Shown here in pieces: positions 18,564 through 28,680 of a DNA stretch of 64,000 nucleotides. This stretch comes from Micromonospora narathiwatensis (lineage in GTDB: Bacteria > Actinomycetota > Actinomycetes > Mycobacteriales > Micromonosporaceae). The notes beneath the pieces are model-generated. The model made no database searches. It saw only the letters and a list, made by a program, of their open reading frames with translations, and was not told the origin of the DNA. How positions within the stretch are numbered: the first letter of the stretch is position 1; each line of letters starts with the position of its first letter. The DNA is taken from positions 1,116,001-1,180,000 of the forward strand of contig NZ_LT594324.1 of assembly GCF_900089605.1 (NCBI RefSeq), written 5' to 3'. A program made the position numbers and the translations under genes.

Positions 18564-18814
18564 CACATCCAGCCGAGATCACCAGCGTTTGGGACTGGCA
18601 ACGGTTCGAGGCCGCCCTGACCGGGCTGCGTTTCGGGGTCGACGCCGTCGACGACTTCATCGCTGGCATTCACGAGGCACGCGACAACTGGCGAGACGAC
18701 GAAGAGAGGCAGCAGTGGACGGACATCGACGAGCAGACGCGGCGGAACACGGAGCTGGACTGGGCCAGCGACGGGCACCTCGACGGCGACCACGACCGCG
18801 ACGTCGACGAGTGA
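18560..18814 (+). CDS. Small acidic hypothetical protein
   Basis: 84 residues, 4-bp overlaps with both neighbours, so translationally coupled. Highly acidic and Trp-containing (SVWDWQRFEAAL, DNWRDDEERQQW), ending in a run of Asp/His. No known domain. The coupling to the DUF4913-like gene suggests a transfer accessory or a small DNA-mimic-like protein, but neither can be shown from the sequence. Confidence 0.65.
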   Translation: MTHPAEITSVWDWQRFEAALTGLRFGVDAVDDFIAGIHEARDNWRDDEERQQWTDIDEQTRRNTELDWASDGHLDGDHDRDVDE

Positions 18815-19050
18815 ATACCAGCACTTCGTTCGACGCTCCGCTCGCCGCGATCAGCAGCAGTCTCACCCAACTGCGCGACGACATCGATGCCCTGGTCGGC
18901 GCGGCCAACGGGCATCCCGCCGTGCAGCGGCGCGGGGCGCTGGTCGACGTCCACCACCAACTGCGGCTGCTCGGGCAGCGCGTCAACGCCGCGCTCGGCA
19001 CCCCGCCAGCCGGGGACCCGCCGCCCCACGAGCCCTCGGATCAGGCATGA
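18811..19050 (+). CDS. Small helical hypothetical protein
   Basis: 79 residues from GTG 18811, with 4-bp overlaps at both ends. Predicted to be mainly helical (LAAISSSLTQLRDDIDALVG, LVDVHHQLRLLGQRVNAAL) with a Pro-rich tail. Both overlaps argue that it is expressed. No domain recognised; a coiled-coil adaptor within the transfer operon is possible. Confidence 0.6.
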   Translation: MNTSTSFDAPLAAISSSLTQLRDDIDALVGAANGHPAVQRRGALVDVHHQLRLLGQRVNAALGTPPAGDPPPHEPSDQA

Positions 19051-19538
19051 CCCGCCCTCGCAGCCGAGGCACACTCCTGGTGGCTGCGATGCTGTTGGCG
19101 GCCGGTTGCACCAGCCGTACGACCGGAGCTTCCGCCCCGCAGGCAAGCAGCCCTCCGGCGGTGACACCGCCAGCCGACATGCACGCGGACCCGGACGGTG
19201 TCCTGCCCGCCCGATCCACCGCCGCGGACCCCGCAGCCGTGGCCACGGCGACACGGTTCGTCGCCCGGTGGGCACGCTCGGACCTGCCGACCGCCCAGTG
19301 GCGCGCCGACGTGCGCCTCTACGCCGTGCCCGGCTACGCGGACCTGCTCGACACCGTCGACCCGGCCAATGTGCCCGCCACCCGGATCACCGCACCCGGC
19401 CGCATTGTCACCGCCACCCAGGAGCGGGCGGAGGTCGACGTCGGCACGGACGCGGGCGTGCTGCGCGTGGTGTGCGTACGCGACGGCCAACGCTGGCTGG
19501 TGGCCACCGTCGGTATGCCGGAGGTCACCCGGCGATGA
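19047..19538 (+). CDS. Lipoprotein of the conjugation operon
   Basis: 163 residues. The N-terminus is a lipoprotein signal: positively charged start, hydrophobic LLVAAMLLAAGC with the lipobox cysteine at residue 21. After a Pro/Ser/Ala linker comes a small globular domain of about 100 residues (ATATRFVARWARSDL through VVCVRDGQRWLVATVG). It would sit on the outer face of the membrane next to the channel, like surface components of Gram-positive T4SS. Coupled by 4-bp overlaps to both neighbours. Confidence 0.72.
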   Translation: MTRPRSRGTLLVAAMLLAAGCTSRTTGASAPQASSPPAVTPPADMHADPDGVLPARSTAADPAAVATATRFVARWARSDLPTAQWRADVRLYAVPGYADLLDTVDPANVPATRITAPGRIVTATQERAEVDVGTDAGVLRVVCVRDGQRWLVATVGMPEVTRR

Positions 19539-20529
19539 ACGGGCAGCGGGCCGGCGTAGGCGTTGCCGTGGTGGCGACGCTTCTGCTCGTGTGTGGTCTG
19601 CCGCTGGCGTCGGTGATCGCCGAAGCGCCGGCCGCAGCCTGCGCTCCCGCTGCTGTTCCGGCCACGAGCAGCGCGGGAACGCGCGGCGGGGTTGGCCGGT
19701 GGAACAGCGAACAGGTCACCAACGCGGCCACGATCGTCACCGTCGGCCAGCAGCGGGGGATACCCGCCCGAGGCTGGGTCATCGCGGTAGCCACAGCCAT
19801 GGTCGAATCCAGCCTGCGGAACCTGCAAGGGGGCGACCGCGACTCGCTCGGCCTGTTCCAGCAACGGCCCAGCCAGGGATGGGGCACCCCGACGCAGATC
19901 CTCGACCCCGTCTACGCCGCCGGGAAGTTCTACGACAAGCTGCTGCGCATCCCCGACTGGCAGCAGCTGCCACTGACCGTCGCCGCGCAACGGGTCCAGG
20001 TCTCGGCGTTCCCCGACAAGTACGGCGAATACGAGCAGGACGCCGAACAGGTCGTCGCGGCCGTGACCGGCATCGCCACGATCAGCGACCTGCCCGGGGC
20101 CAGCCTCGCCGTGTGCAGCAGCGCCCCGAACGTAGCCGCGTCGGGATGGACCCTGCCTGTGCAGGCACTCCTGGGTAGCGGCTATGGGCCGCGCGCCGGA
20201 CGGCTGCACGCTGGCGTGGACCTGGTCGCCACCCGAAACACCGTCATCCGCGCGGCCAGCGCTGGCGAGGTGGTGTGGTCCGGCTGCGATCCCGGCACCG
20301 GCAACTGCGACATCGACGGCAGCCCGATGTACGCGTCGGCGACACCGTGCAAGCGGGCCAACCGATCGGCCTGGTCGGCACCAGCGGCCATTCCTCCGGC
20401 CCGCACCTGCACTTCGAAACGCACCAGGCGGTTTGCGACGGGCCGCGCTGCGACCTCAGCAACGCCAACTCCACCGACCCGGTGCCGTTCATGCGCGAAC
20501 GCGGTGCCCCGCTCGACGAAGGCAGGTGA
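19535..20529 (+). pseudogene. Lysozyme-like/M23 peptidoglycan hydrolase with internal deletion and frameshift
   Basis: The first frame (ATG 19535) gives a signal anchor (about residues 8-30), a lytic-transglycosylase-like domain (AVATAMVESSLRNLQGGDRDS, SLGLFQQRPSQGWG) and the start of an M23 peptidase (HAGVDLVA, metal ligands H and D). At about 20320 the reading shifts: the other frame supplies VRVGDTVQAGQPIGLVGTSG and GPHLHFET, the end of M23, and stops at 20529. The central strand and the Tyr/His segment between them are missing (roughly 25 residues), so this is a deletion not divisible by three rather than one lost base. Intact homologues open the cell wall for conjugation. Confidence 0.75.
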
Positions 20530-20587
20530 GGCGCGACCTCGCACCACGACACCAAATCCGACCGCGCACACATCACGGGGGTGAAAC

Positions 20588-20725
20588 ATGCGCACCGACC
20601 AGAACCAACATCCATGCCTGCCCGCACCTGAACCGCCGCCACCGGCCGACCGCGCCGGCAGCAAGGGCCAACATCGCAACCAGCACACCCTGCGCCGACC
20701 GCGACACCTGCGGAGGCCACGATGA
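20588..20725 (+). CDS. Possible 45-residue protein
   Basis: ATG 20588 follows CACGGGGGTG, a plausible ribosome binding site, and the stop overlaps the MarR gene start by 4 bp (ATGA), as at other junctions here. The product is Pro/Arg/Gln-rich with no recognisable domain (ends LRRPRHLRRPR). Coupling is the main evidence; it may be a leader peptide for the MarR gene. Confidence 0.35.
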   Translation: MRTDQNQHPCLPAPEPPPPADRAGSKGQHRNQHTLRRPRHLRRPR

Positions 20726-21246
20726 CCGCCTCCATGCGGCGGCAGATCGCAGGGATCTACCGCCCACCCGTCAACTCTCGACCGGCCCCGGCGCCGCGCC
20801 CGGACGCAGTGGCGCAGCTGTGCCGCACCGCGAACACCGTCCGCGTGCATCTCGAACGCACGGTGTTGCGCGAGGTGGGCATGACCTGGACCAGCTACGA
20901 CGTGCTGGTGCTCATCTGCGCCCGCAGAGTGGTCGAGCCCCGCGCCATCGCTGTGGAGGTGGGCATCGCCAAAGCCACCCTCACCAACACGCTGAGCGCG
21001 CTCGTCGACCGGGACCTCGTGCGCCGCCAGCTACACGAGCGTGACCGCCGGCGCGTCGTCGTCAGACCCACGCAGGCCGGCCTGGACCTTGCACGGGAGC
21101 TGCAACGCCTCGTGCACGCCCGGCAGGCGGAGCTGTTCGCCGGCCCAGGAATGCCCCCGAGAGACAACATCGCCCACGTGCTGCGCGTGGTGGCCACCCG
21201 CTCCCGCCCAGACGACGACGCCCCAGGCAGGGAGGAGGCTCAATGA
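20722..21246 (+). CDS. MarR-family transcriptional regulator
   Basis: 174 residues. A winged helix-turn-helix occupies about residues 30-140: TWTSYDVLVLICARR, VEVGIAKATLTNTLSALVDRDLVRR (recognition helix) and the wing ERDRRRVVVRPTQAGLDLA, all characteristic of MarR. It is followed by an APC permease and an MFS transporter in one overlapping run and probably controls them in response to a small molecule. No ligand can be inferred. A 38-residue N-terminal extension precedes the domain. Confidence 0.85.
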   Translation: MTASMRRQIAGIYRPPVNSRPAPAPRPDAVAQLCRTANTVRVHLERTVLREVGMTWTSYDVLVLICARRVVEPRAIAVEVGIAKATLTNTLSALVDRDLVRRQLHERDRRRVVVRPTQAGLDLARELQRLVHARQAELFAGPGMPPRDNIAHVLRVVATRSRPDDDAPGREEAQ

Positions 21247-22570
21247 CCGGCAACCTCGGTGTGGCACGAGGAACGCCCTGTGCGTCGGCGCAGTCCTCGG
21301 CCCCGGAGTCCTGGTCCTGCCGGCACTGGCCGTCCGCGCCGCAGGACCGGCGGCGCTGCTGGCATGGGCGGCGCTGCTGTCCGTCTCGGTGCTGATCGCG
21401 GCCTCGTTCGGTGCCCTCGGCGCCCGCTACCCGGACGCCGGAGGCGTGGCGACGTTCACCCGTCGGGCCTTCGGCGCCCCTGCTGCCGCCGTCGTCGGCT
21501 GCTGGCTGTATGCGGCGGTGCCGGTAGGGGTGGTCGCGGGCGCAGTCGCTGGTGCCCGCTACACCGCAGCCGCGCTCGACGCCTCACCCACGATGGTCGC
21601 CGGCATCTCCGCAGTGCTCCTCGCTGCGGTGTACGGGGCGAATCTCATGGGGCTACGCCTGTCCGGCCGGCTGCAACTGGCGCTGACCGCAACCCTGGTG
21701 GCGTTGCTCGTAGCGGTCATCGCCGTGGCAGGACCCCGTGTTGACCCCGAACGGCTCACGCCGTTCGCGCCGCACGGAGCCGCCGGCGTCGGCAGCGCTG
21801 CCGCCGTGCTGTTCGCTGCCATCTGCGGCTGGGAGGCCACCGCCAACCTGTCGGCGGAGTTCACTCACCCCCGGCAGGTGCGACGGGCCGCCATCGCGAG
21901 CCTGAGCGTCGTCATCGTGCTCTACTCCGGGTTGGCCGTCTGCACCGTCGGGGTTCTCGGCGACACCGCTGGTGGCACGCCGGTGCCGCTGATGCACCTG
22001 CTCGGCGCGACCGGAAGGCCGTGGGCGGCCGGAACGGTCGCCGTGTTGGCGGTACTGCTCACTTTCGGCGCAAGCTTCACGTTCGTCGCCGCTGGTGCGC
22101 GGGCCGGTGTGGCCCTGGCCCGTCACCACGTCCTCCCTGCTGGCGTCGCGGTGACTCGCCAGGGTGTCCCGCTGCGCAGCGTCGCCGTGCAGGCCGCGGC
22201 CGGAGCCGTCGTCGCGGTGATCGCCACGGTCGCTCCTGGCGTCGTCACCGTGGATCTGCTGGTGCGCGTGTTCGCCGCATTGCTCGCCTGCGTCACGGTG
22301 GTCGGCCTCGCCGCGGCGGTGCGGCTGCTGCCGGTACCGCGGGCGCGTGTCGGCGCGGCGGTGGCCGCGCTGGCGGTCGCCGTCATCGCCGCGCTGAGCG
22401 GCCCCTTCCTGTTTGCTCCTGCCGCCGTTGCGGCCGTCGTTCTGGCAAGGCTGCGGCGACATCCCAGCCCGGCGACCGCTACGCGTGCCACCGGGCTGGG
22501 GATCGATCGCCGCGACCCTCTCGGCGAGGTCCTTGCCCGTAGGACAGCGGCGAAGGTGGGGATCCGATGA
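21243..22570 (+). pseudogene. APC-type amino acid/amine permease, frameshifted near its N-terminus
   Basis: ATG 21243 overlaps the MarR stop and reads MTGNLGVARGT, the typical start of this permease family, but after about 21275 the frame must shift by one to give LCVGAVLGPGVLVLPALAV and then about twelve TM helices to 22570. One missing base in the GAACGCCCTG context explains it. The body looks intact (PLMHLLGATG, conserved family segments), so this may be an assembly error. The likely cargo is an amino acid or amine, in line with the decarboxylase-like gene downstream. Confidence 0.75.
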
Positions 22571-23934
22571 CACGGCAGACGACCATGCTGACCGAGGAGG
22601 CCGATCGCCGTAGCGAAGTGCCCATCGCATCCGGACCCGGGTGGCGGCTGGGCGTCCTCTACGGACCCGCTGTCTACGGCGTCAGCGCCGCCGCCGTCGC
22701 GCTCCCGGACGCAGCCCGGCATCTCCACGCGAGCGGTCCAGCGCTCGCATGGATCCTCACCGCGTACGCCGTGGGCATCGGCGTCGGTGCGGTCACCGCC
22801 GGACGCGTCACCGATCTGTGGGGCAGCCGCCCGGTCATGCTGATCGCCGTCACACTGCTTACCGCCGGAGCGCTGGCATGCGCGGTCGCCCCCAACCTGG
22901 CCGCCGTCGTGACCGGTCGAATCCTGCTAGCGGTGGGCTCCGGCGCGGCCCAAGCCACCGCACTCGCGACGGCCGCCCACCTGCCGGCGTCGCAACGCCC
23001 GGCGGCATTGGCCCGGTTCGGCGCCTGCCTAGCCGTATTCAGTGCCACCGCGCCGTTGGCCGGGGCAGTGGCAGTGGCCTGGTCGTGGCGGGTGGCACTC
23101 GCACTGCCCGTGCTGTCCATCGCCGCAATCCCGCTGTGCTGGCCCCTCACCACCCCACGACGACACCGAGAACCGCTGGACTGGCTCGGAGTGGGACTGC
23201 TTGCGGTCGTCGCCGCCGGACTCCTCCTGACCGCCCAAACCGCAGCCCAACACACCAGCGCGGTCACCATCACGGCGGCGGCTGCCGCCACCGCAGCCAC
23301 CGGGCTCATCCTCGCCATCCGCAGCCGACGCCACCCCGGCGGGTTCGTCCTCGACGGCGTCTTGTCGGCCGCATGGTTCCGGCGCGCGGCGCTCGCCGGC
23401 GCGGGCGTCTACGGGGGCCTGTTCGCCATCCTCTACGCGGCACCCCACCTGCTGACGAAGCTCGGCTACGGCACCACGCACATCGGGCTGCTCCTGCTGC
23501 CCGGCGCCGCCGTCGGTGCCGCGCTGGCCCGAGGCGCCGCAGCCGCCGCCCGCCGCATGCCTGCCCGGTACGTCCTGTCGGCGGCGAGCCTGCTGTTCGC
23601 GGGCACGCTGTGCTACGCCGCCGTCGACACCGGTCCGATCGGCGTCGCGGCAGCCGCCACGGCCGCGTTCGCCGCCTCGGCGATCGCGCAGATGCTGCTC
23701 ACGGCAGAAGCCACCAAACACGCCCCACCAGGTTGCCGCGGCGGAGCAATCGGACTGCTCACCCTGGCCACCTTCGTAGGCGGCGGTGGAGGCACCGCAC
23801 TCTGCGCCGCCCTGTGGCAGCCATACGGACCAGCCGCCGCGCTGGCCATCACCGCACTGCTGCCCGCCGCAGCCGCCGCCGCAGCCTGGCGACTGTGCCC
23901 CCAAGCAACAGACACCCCCACCCAGATCGACTGA
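22567..23934 (+). CDS. MFS transporter
   Basis: 455 residues, ATGA overlap with the permease. About twelve TM helices with the loop 2-3 motif GRVTDLWGSRPVM (family motif GxLaDrxGrkx) and a motif-C-like GSGAAQATALATA. The 12-TM arrangement with a central cytoplasmic loop near residues 190-205 fits a drug/metabolite-proton antiporter of the DHA type. With the permease and decarboxylase-like gene it may form an uptake-conversion-export set, but the substrate is unknown. Confidence 0.85.
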   Translation: MTRQTTMLTEEADRRSEVPIASGPGWRLGVLYGPAVYGVSAAAVALPDAARHLHASGPALAWILTAYAVGIGVGAVTAGRVTDLWGSRPVMLIAVTLLTAGALACAVAPNLAAVVTGRILLAVGSGAAQATALATAAHLPASQRPAALARFGACLAVFSATAPLAGAVAVAWSWRVALALPVLSIAAIPLCWPLTTPRRHREPLDWLGVGLLAVVAAGLLLTAQTAAQHTSAVTITAAAAATAATGLILAIRSRRHPGGFVLDGVLSAAWFRRAALAGAGVYGGLFAILYAAPHLLTKLGYGTTHIGLLLLPGAAVGAALARGAAAAARRMPARYVLSAASLLFAGTLCYAAVDTGPIGVAAAATAAFAASAIAQMLLTAEATKHAPPGCRGGAIGLLTLATFVGGGGGTALCAALWQPYGPAAALAITALLPAAAAAAAWRLCPQATDTPTQID

Positions 23935-23949
23935 CGGCGAAGGATGCCC

Positions 23950-25127
23950 ATGTCCCAGACGACCCACCACGAGCCCGACCTGGGCCGTCGGCTTGCTGCC
24001 CTTTCGGCAGGCTTACCGCCGCACGTCGAACGGACCTGACCGGCAGCACATCCACTATCGGGTTCCGGGCGTTGGCACCGCTGCTGGACTTCGCGGTCTA
24101 CAACAGCGGCGACGCCGACAGCGACCCCGCCCACCTGAACCACGCCCACGACCTCGAACGCGAGGCCGTCAGCTTTTTCGCCGGGCTGTTCCGAGCACCC
24201 GAACGGTGGTGGGGATGCGTCACCAGCAGCGGCGCCGACGCCACACTCCACGCACTGCACCTGGCACGCGCCCGCCTCGGCGCAGCCGCCGTCTACCACT
24301 CGGCCGCCGCGCACCCCAGCGTGCCGAGCGCCGCACGGCTCCTCGGCCTGCACACCGTTGTGGTCGCAATCGACCCGACAGGCGAGATGGACTACGACGA
24401 CCTCACCCGCCAGCTCGCCGTTCACCGCGGCCCCGCCGCCATCGTCGTGGCCACCATCGGCACCCCCTGGACCGATGCCGCCGATAACGTCGCGGAGATT
24501 CACCAACGTCTGGACCAGCTCGGCATTACCCGACGGCACGTCCACAGCGACGCCGCAGGCACCGGCATCCCCCTGGCACTCAGCGACGACCCGCCACCAT
24601 TCGACCTGTCCGACGGCGCCGACAGCATCAGCCTCAGCGAAAACACCATCATCGGCCTCCCCATGCCCGCCGGCATCCTCGTCACCCGACGCCAGCACGC
24701 CGTACCAGACCCAACAGGTAGGGGCCGAGGATGTGACGCTGTCGACGCCCGCAGCGGCCTGGCCAGGATCATGCTGTGGTACGCCACTGCGCGCCTCGGA
24801 CGGCGCGGGCTGCGGGAACGCGTACAACACGGCGCCGAACTGGCCGCCTACACCGAGCAGCGACTACACGACGTTGGCTGGCCGAGATGGCGTCGCCCCG
24901 GCGCGTTGGCTGTCGTCCTGACCACCCCACCGCCAAGCGTCAGGGCTCGGTGGATCCTGCTGACCGCGCATGGACTCAGCAGGATCATCTGCCATCCGGG
25001 CATCACCTGCCAACACATCGACGAGTTCGTCGCCGACCTCGCACCACACGCCTACAGCGTCAGCCATGACGGTGTGGCGGTGCCCGGTCTCCTCTCGGAG
25101 GCGACACGAGGCACCCGTCACGCATGA
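23950..25127 (+). pseudogene. Group II (PLP) histidine-decarboxylase-like protein, frameshifted and lacking the PLP lysine
   Basis: ATG 23950 (GAAGG upstream) reads MSQTTHHEPDLGRRLAAL and meets a stop at 24037. A one-base shift near 24013 restores TAARRTDLTG and the rest of a bacterial pyridoxal decarboxylase: SSGADATLHALHLA, HSDAAGTGIPLAL (PLP-nitrogen Asp retained), and a normal C-terminus. Where the family has SGHK with the Schiff-base lysine, this protein has SENT followed by IIGLPMPAGI. The lysine change is in the open frame and is not caused by the shift. It is therefore a dead enzyme, a remnant, or a protein with another role. Confidence 0.7.
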
Positions 25128-25315
25128 TCGACCGCAGCCACCGACGGCCCGAACGTGGTCAGCCGGGTGAGGAGCCCCGTCGCAGGTCAAAGCTGGTGGC
25201 AGTGTGGTGAATCAGACCCGGGACCCAGCCAGTCGAAAAGCGACTGAGGCTGTACCTGCGGGAGGCCGCCGAGCGAGGCGATAATCGATCTCGGTCCGGT
25301 GCGTTCGCGGGCACA

Positions 25316-28300
25316 ATGAACGCCGTGCTTGCCGCCACCGGTTCCCTGCTGACTTCGCTCGATCCGCTGCCGTACCGGAAGCGGATGAACCGCCTCGCGG
25401 AATGGGCGCGTACTGCGCCCGACCGCGCGCAGGTCTGCGCTGACCTACGGGAGCAGGGCCCCTACGAGCGGCATCTCGCCCTGGTCGCTGCGACGGTGGC
25501 CGGGGATTCCGACGGCATCGCTGCTGCGGCACGCGATCCGCAGCCGTCGATCAGGGGTGCCGCGCTCACCGCGGCGCTGCGGGCCGGCCTTCCGGCTGGC
25601 GATGTTGTCGAGCGGCCGGCGATGGAGCGGCGGCGTGTCTATCGGGCCCTGCGCCGTCGGTATGCGCCGGCTGTCGCCGACGCGTTGATCATCGAGGTAC
25701 ATGCCCAGTTCGGTGACGAGGAGGCCGCCGCGCTGCTGCCAGCATGCGGCGCCGATACGGTTCGGGCTTTGCTGCCTGACCTGGAGCATGCGCTCAGCCT
25801 TGAGCGGCTGGTCCGGTGGCACCCCGGCCCGCTGCTTGACCGGGTCTGCGAGCGGCTGGCCACGGCACCGTCCGAGATGCGCGAAAGGATCTGGAGCGGT
25901 GCCGCCAACGCGGTGCTGCGCTGTGACCCGGCTCAGGCGCTCGACCTGCTCGAACGGTACGCACCCGAGGAATCGCTGCCCGGCCCGCTCGGCGCGTACG
26001 GAAGGCTCGCGGCGCATGACGCGAGTCGCATCGCCCGCCTACTCACCACGCCCGGTCGCACGGCCTGGCTACAGCGGACCGTGCTGCCGCCGGCCTTGCT
26101 GCGCCGCCTCGCGGCGCTGCCCACCGACGAGCTGGCGCCGCTCGCCAGCCGGTTCCGTGAACAGAGCCGGGCGTTGGCGGCGCTGCTCGACGCCGTCGCG
26201 CCGAGCAGGCGCGGGGAGTTGTACGACCGGGCCTTGGCCGAGGCCGACACGGCAGTGCTGGTTCCGGCTGCCGAAATCATGGAGGTGCTGCCGGTCGCGG
26301 TCCGGATCCGCGAGGCGACCAGGGTGCTGGGCCTGGCGCGGACCCGTGAGCGGGAGGCCGAGGTGTGCACCTGGAGTGCGTACCTGGCCTGGCCGGACGC
26401 GTCCGCCGCGCTGGATGTCGCGTTGCGCTCCGGCGACGCCGACGAGCGGGCGCACGGTTACGCGCTGTTGGTGGAGGCCGGCCGCCGCTCCCGCGACCCG
26501 CAGGCGGTGGCCGAGGTGATCGTCCGGCTCGGCCGGCTGCGCAACGAGCAGGATCCGGTACGCGCGGCCGCGCTCACCGCGTTGGCGAAGGTGGCGCCGC
26601 TGCTCACCGCGGACACGGCGGCCGGGCTCACTCAGCTGACCACCGACGCGGTCGATGCCCGCGACGCCTCCGCCGCCACCACGACAGCGTTGAGCACGCT
26701 CGCCGTCGACGTCCTGCAGCACCACGTCGCCGTGCCGCAGCTTCGCGAGTGGGCGCTGCTCACTATCGACCTGGTGAGCACGGGCGCGAGCGTGCCGGTA
26801 CTGCGCCGCTTCGACACGGTGCTGCGCAGCGGGCAGGAGACGATGGTCTTCGAGCGGCTGCGCGGCTGGGTCGAGGCCGGCATCGCCCGCGGCCGGTACG
26901 GTCCGCTCTTCGCGCTCACCCAAGCGCTCGGCAAGCGGGCCTGGCGGCTGCCGCAGCTGCAGGCTTTGCTGCGTCGGGCGATCGGCCCGGACACGCTGCC
27001 CTCGATCGGCCGGACGGCGATCGGGCTGTGGCTCGACGACCCGCGTACGCGTTCGGAACGAGTCGCCGAGGTGCTCGCAACCGACTCCACGGCGGTGACG
27101 ATCCACGAGGTGTGGGCGACGATCTGCGCATCCCGCACCGACCTGCTAGACCGGGCGCTGCACCGCCGCCCGCGCGGCCGTTTCGTGGAACCGGGGACGC
27201 GGTGGGTGCCCGCTTGGGCGTTTCACGCCGAGCGCTGGCTGCCTCGCCAGCAGGCCCGCTTCCTGGACCTGCAGGAGCTGGTCGTCGCCGACACCGGGCA
27301 GGGGGTGTGGCAGCGCGTGGCGGCGATCCGGGCCGCCGCTGGCGTCGGTGGCACGGGCCGCGAGCTGGTGTCGCGCTTCCTCGACGCTCCCGAGGTGCCA
27401 ATCGCCGAGGCGGCGCTGGGCGCGCTGGTCTGGACCGACCGGCCGGACGAGGCGCTGCCGGTGCTGCTCCGGTACGCCGACGGCGACCGGGCGCGGGTCG
27501 CGCTGTACGCGGCCGGTCGGGCTGCCCGGCACATCCCGCCGTCCCGGCTGGCCGATGTGCTCGGCGAGGTGGTGACCGGGCCCGCGAAGATCACGAGCCG
27601 GAAGGAGGCGGCCCGGCTGCTGGCACGCTACGGGCCGCCGCGGGTGATGGCGACGCTGCTCGACGCGTACACAAAGCCGGATGCGCACCGCGACGTGCGC
27701 GCGGCGATCGTCTCCGCCGCCCGGCAGCGGCTGCACGCCGAGGCGAGCTGGACCATCCTGCGGACTGCGGTCGACGGCAGCCGGGAGGAGCGGCGCGCGG
27801 TCCTGAGCACGTACCCGTACACGATCCCGGAACGGCACCGCCCGCGCTACGGCGCGCTCATCATCGAGGCGTGCCGCGCCGCCGACCGGGAGGTTCGGCG
27901 CGCCGCGTTCGGCCAGCTCGGGGAATGGTCGCCGTGGCTGGCCGAGGTCACCGAACTGGTCGTGGACCGGCTCACCGACCTCGGCGAAACGATGGCGTCC
28001 ATCGAGGTCGCCAACCTGCTCAAGGCTGGCGACGACGCAGTACTCGGCGCCGCGCTGGCCCGGCTTGTGGACCGCGACGCGGACGACGACCATCCCGGCG
28101 ACCCGGCCGCGGACCGCCCAGCCCGACGCCGCATCGAACTCCTCGCGCGCGGCGCGGTCGTCCGGTCCAGAAGCCGGCCGGCCAATGCCGACCGGACCAC
28201 GTTGGTCGAATCGGCGCGGTGGCTCGCCGGTCATCCCGCCTTCACCGGCATGGCCACGGGGCTGCTGGTCGACCTCGGCCGGCTGGACAACCTGGACGAG

Positions 28301-28588
28301 GTAGCCGGACTGTGTGCGGGCCGGCCCGTCCTCGCGGTTCGCACCGCTGAACGTATCGGCGTCCGCCTGCGAGGCCTCCGCGAGTGGCCCGACCCGGCGA
28401 TCCTCACCGGCACCGTCGCGCGCCTGGCGGGGCGCGGCGACCTCGCAGGCGGGCTGTTCGCGGTGGCGCTGGTCCGGCACGGGGCCAGCTTCGGTTGGAA
28501 AGCGCCATGGCGGGATCTGCTGGTCGGCCTGCGCAGGCACCCGGACGCCGACGTGCGCGAGGAGGCGTACGCCATCGACATGAGCTGA
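25316..28588 (+). CDS. Large helical-repeat (HEAT-like) hypothetical protein
   Basis: 1090 residues from ATG 25316. Almost entirely alpha-helical pairs of 30-40 residues, many with the pattern of HEAT/ARM repeats (for example DPVRAAALTALAKVAPLL, AEAALGALVWTDRPDEALPVLLRYA, DREVRRAAFGQLGEWS). No enzyme motif, TM segment or signal. Proteins of this size and makeup occur as uncharacterised genes in actinobacteria. The gene is separated by about 190 bp from the upstream group and has a strong stem terminator after it, so it is probably its own unit. Confidence 0.75.
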   Translation: MNAVLAATGSLLTSLDPLPYRKRMNRLAEWARTAPDRAQVCADLREQGPYERHLALVAATVAGDSDGIAAAARDPQPSIRGAALTAALRAGLPAGDVVERPAMERRRVYRALRRRYAPAVADALIIEVHAQFGDEEAAALLPACGADTVRALLPDLEHALSLERLVRWHPGPLLDRVCERLATAPSEMRERIWSGAANAVLRCDPAQALDLLERYAPEESLPGPLGAYGRLAAHDASRIARLLTTPGRTAWLQRTVLPPALLRRLAALPTDELAPLASRFREQSRALAALLDAVAPSRRGELYDRALAEADTAVLVPAAEIMEVLPVAVRIREATRVLGLARTREREAEVCTWSAYLAWPDASAALDVALRSGDADERAHGYALLVEAGRRSRDPQAVAEVIVRLGRLRNEQDPVRAAALTALAKVAPLLTADTAAGLTQLTTDAVDARDASAATTTALSTLAVDVLQHHVAVPQLREWALLTIDLVSTGASVPVLRRFDTVLRSGQETMVFERLRGWVEAGIARGRYGPLFALTQALGKRAWRLPQLQALLRRAIGPDTLPSIGRTAIGLWLDDPRTRSERVAEVLATDSTAVTIHEVWATICASRTDLLDRALHRRPRGRFVEPGTRWVPAWAFHAERWLPRQQARFLDLQELVVADTGQGVWQRVAAIRAAAGVGGTGRELVSRFLDAPEVPIAEAALGALVWTDRPDEALPVLLRYADGDRARVALYAAGRAARHIPPSRLADVLGEVVTGPAKITSRKEAARLLARYGPPRVMATLLDAYTKPDAHRDVRAAIVSAARQRLHAEASWTILRTAVDGSREERRAVLSTYPYTIPERHRPRYGALIIEACRAADREVRRAAFGQLGEWSPWLAEVTELVVDRLTDLGETMASIEVANLLKAGDDAVLGAALARLVDRDADDDHPGDPAADRPARRRIELLARGAVVRSRSRPANADRTTLVESARWLAGHPAFTGMATGLLVDLGRLDNLDEVAGLCAGRPVLAVRTAERIGVRLRGLREWPDPAILTGTVARLAGRGDLAGGLFAVALVRHGASFGWKAPWRDLLVGLRRHPDADVREEAYAIDMS

Positions 28589-28608
28589 CCGCTATCAGGG
28601 ACCAAGCC

Positions 28609-28641
28609 CGGGGCTAGGCCCCGCCCCGCTGCGCGAAGCGG
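28609..28641 (+). terminator. Tandem stem-loops after the helical-repeat gene
   Basis: CGGGGC-TAG-GCCCCG (28609-28623) is followed directly by CCGCT-GCGCGA-AGCGG (28626-28641), starting 20 bp after the stop codon. No T-tract, which is common in high-GC actinomycetes. Confidence 0.6.
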
Positions 28642-28680
28642 CCCTAATCGGGAGGAAGTAGGCCTACTCCCGAGTTAGGG
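28642..28680. repeat. Interrupted palindrome in the 400-bp gap
   Basis: CCCTAA and TTAGGG, then CGGGAG and CTCCCG, flank the perfect palindrome AGTAGGCCTACT; arms total about 12 bp with small bulges. It may be an operator or a rightward-unit boundary. The rest of 28681-29004 shows no convincing gene; short minus-strand frames there lack starts and conserved motifs. Confidence 0.45.

Noticed and set aside
22641..23934. Extension of the decarboxylase-like frame leftward to 22641
   Set aside because: It overlaps the MFS transporter in another frame; only the part after about 24013 is coding.
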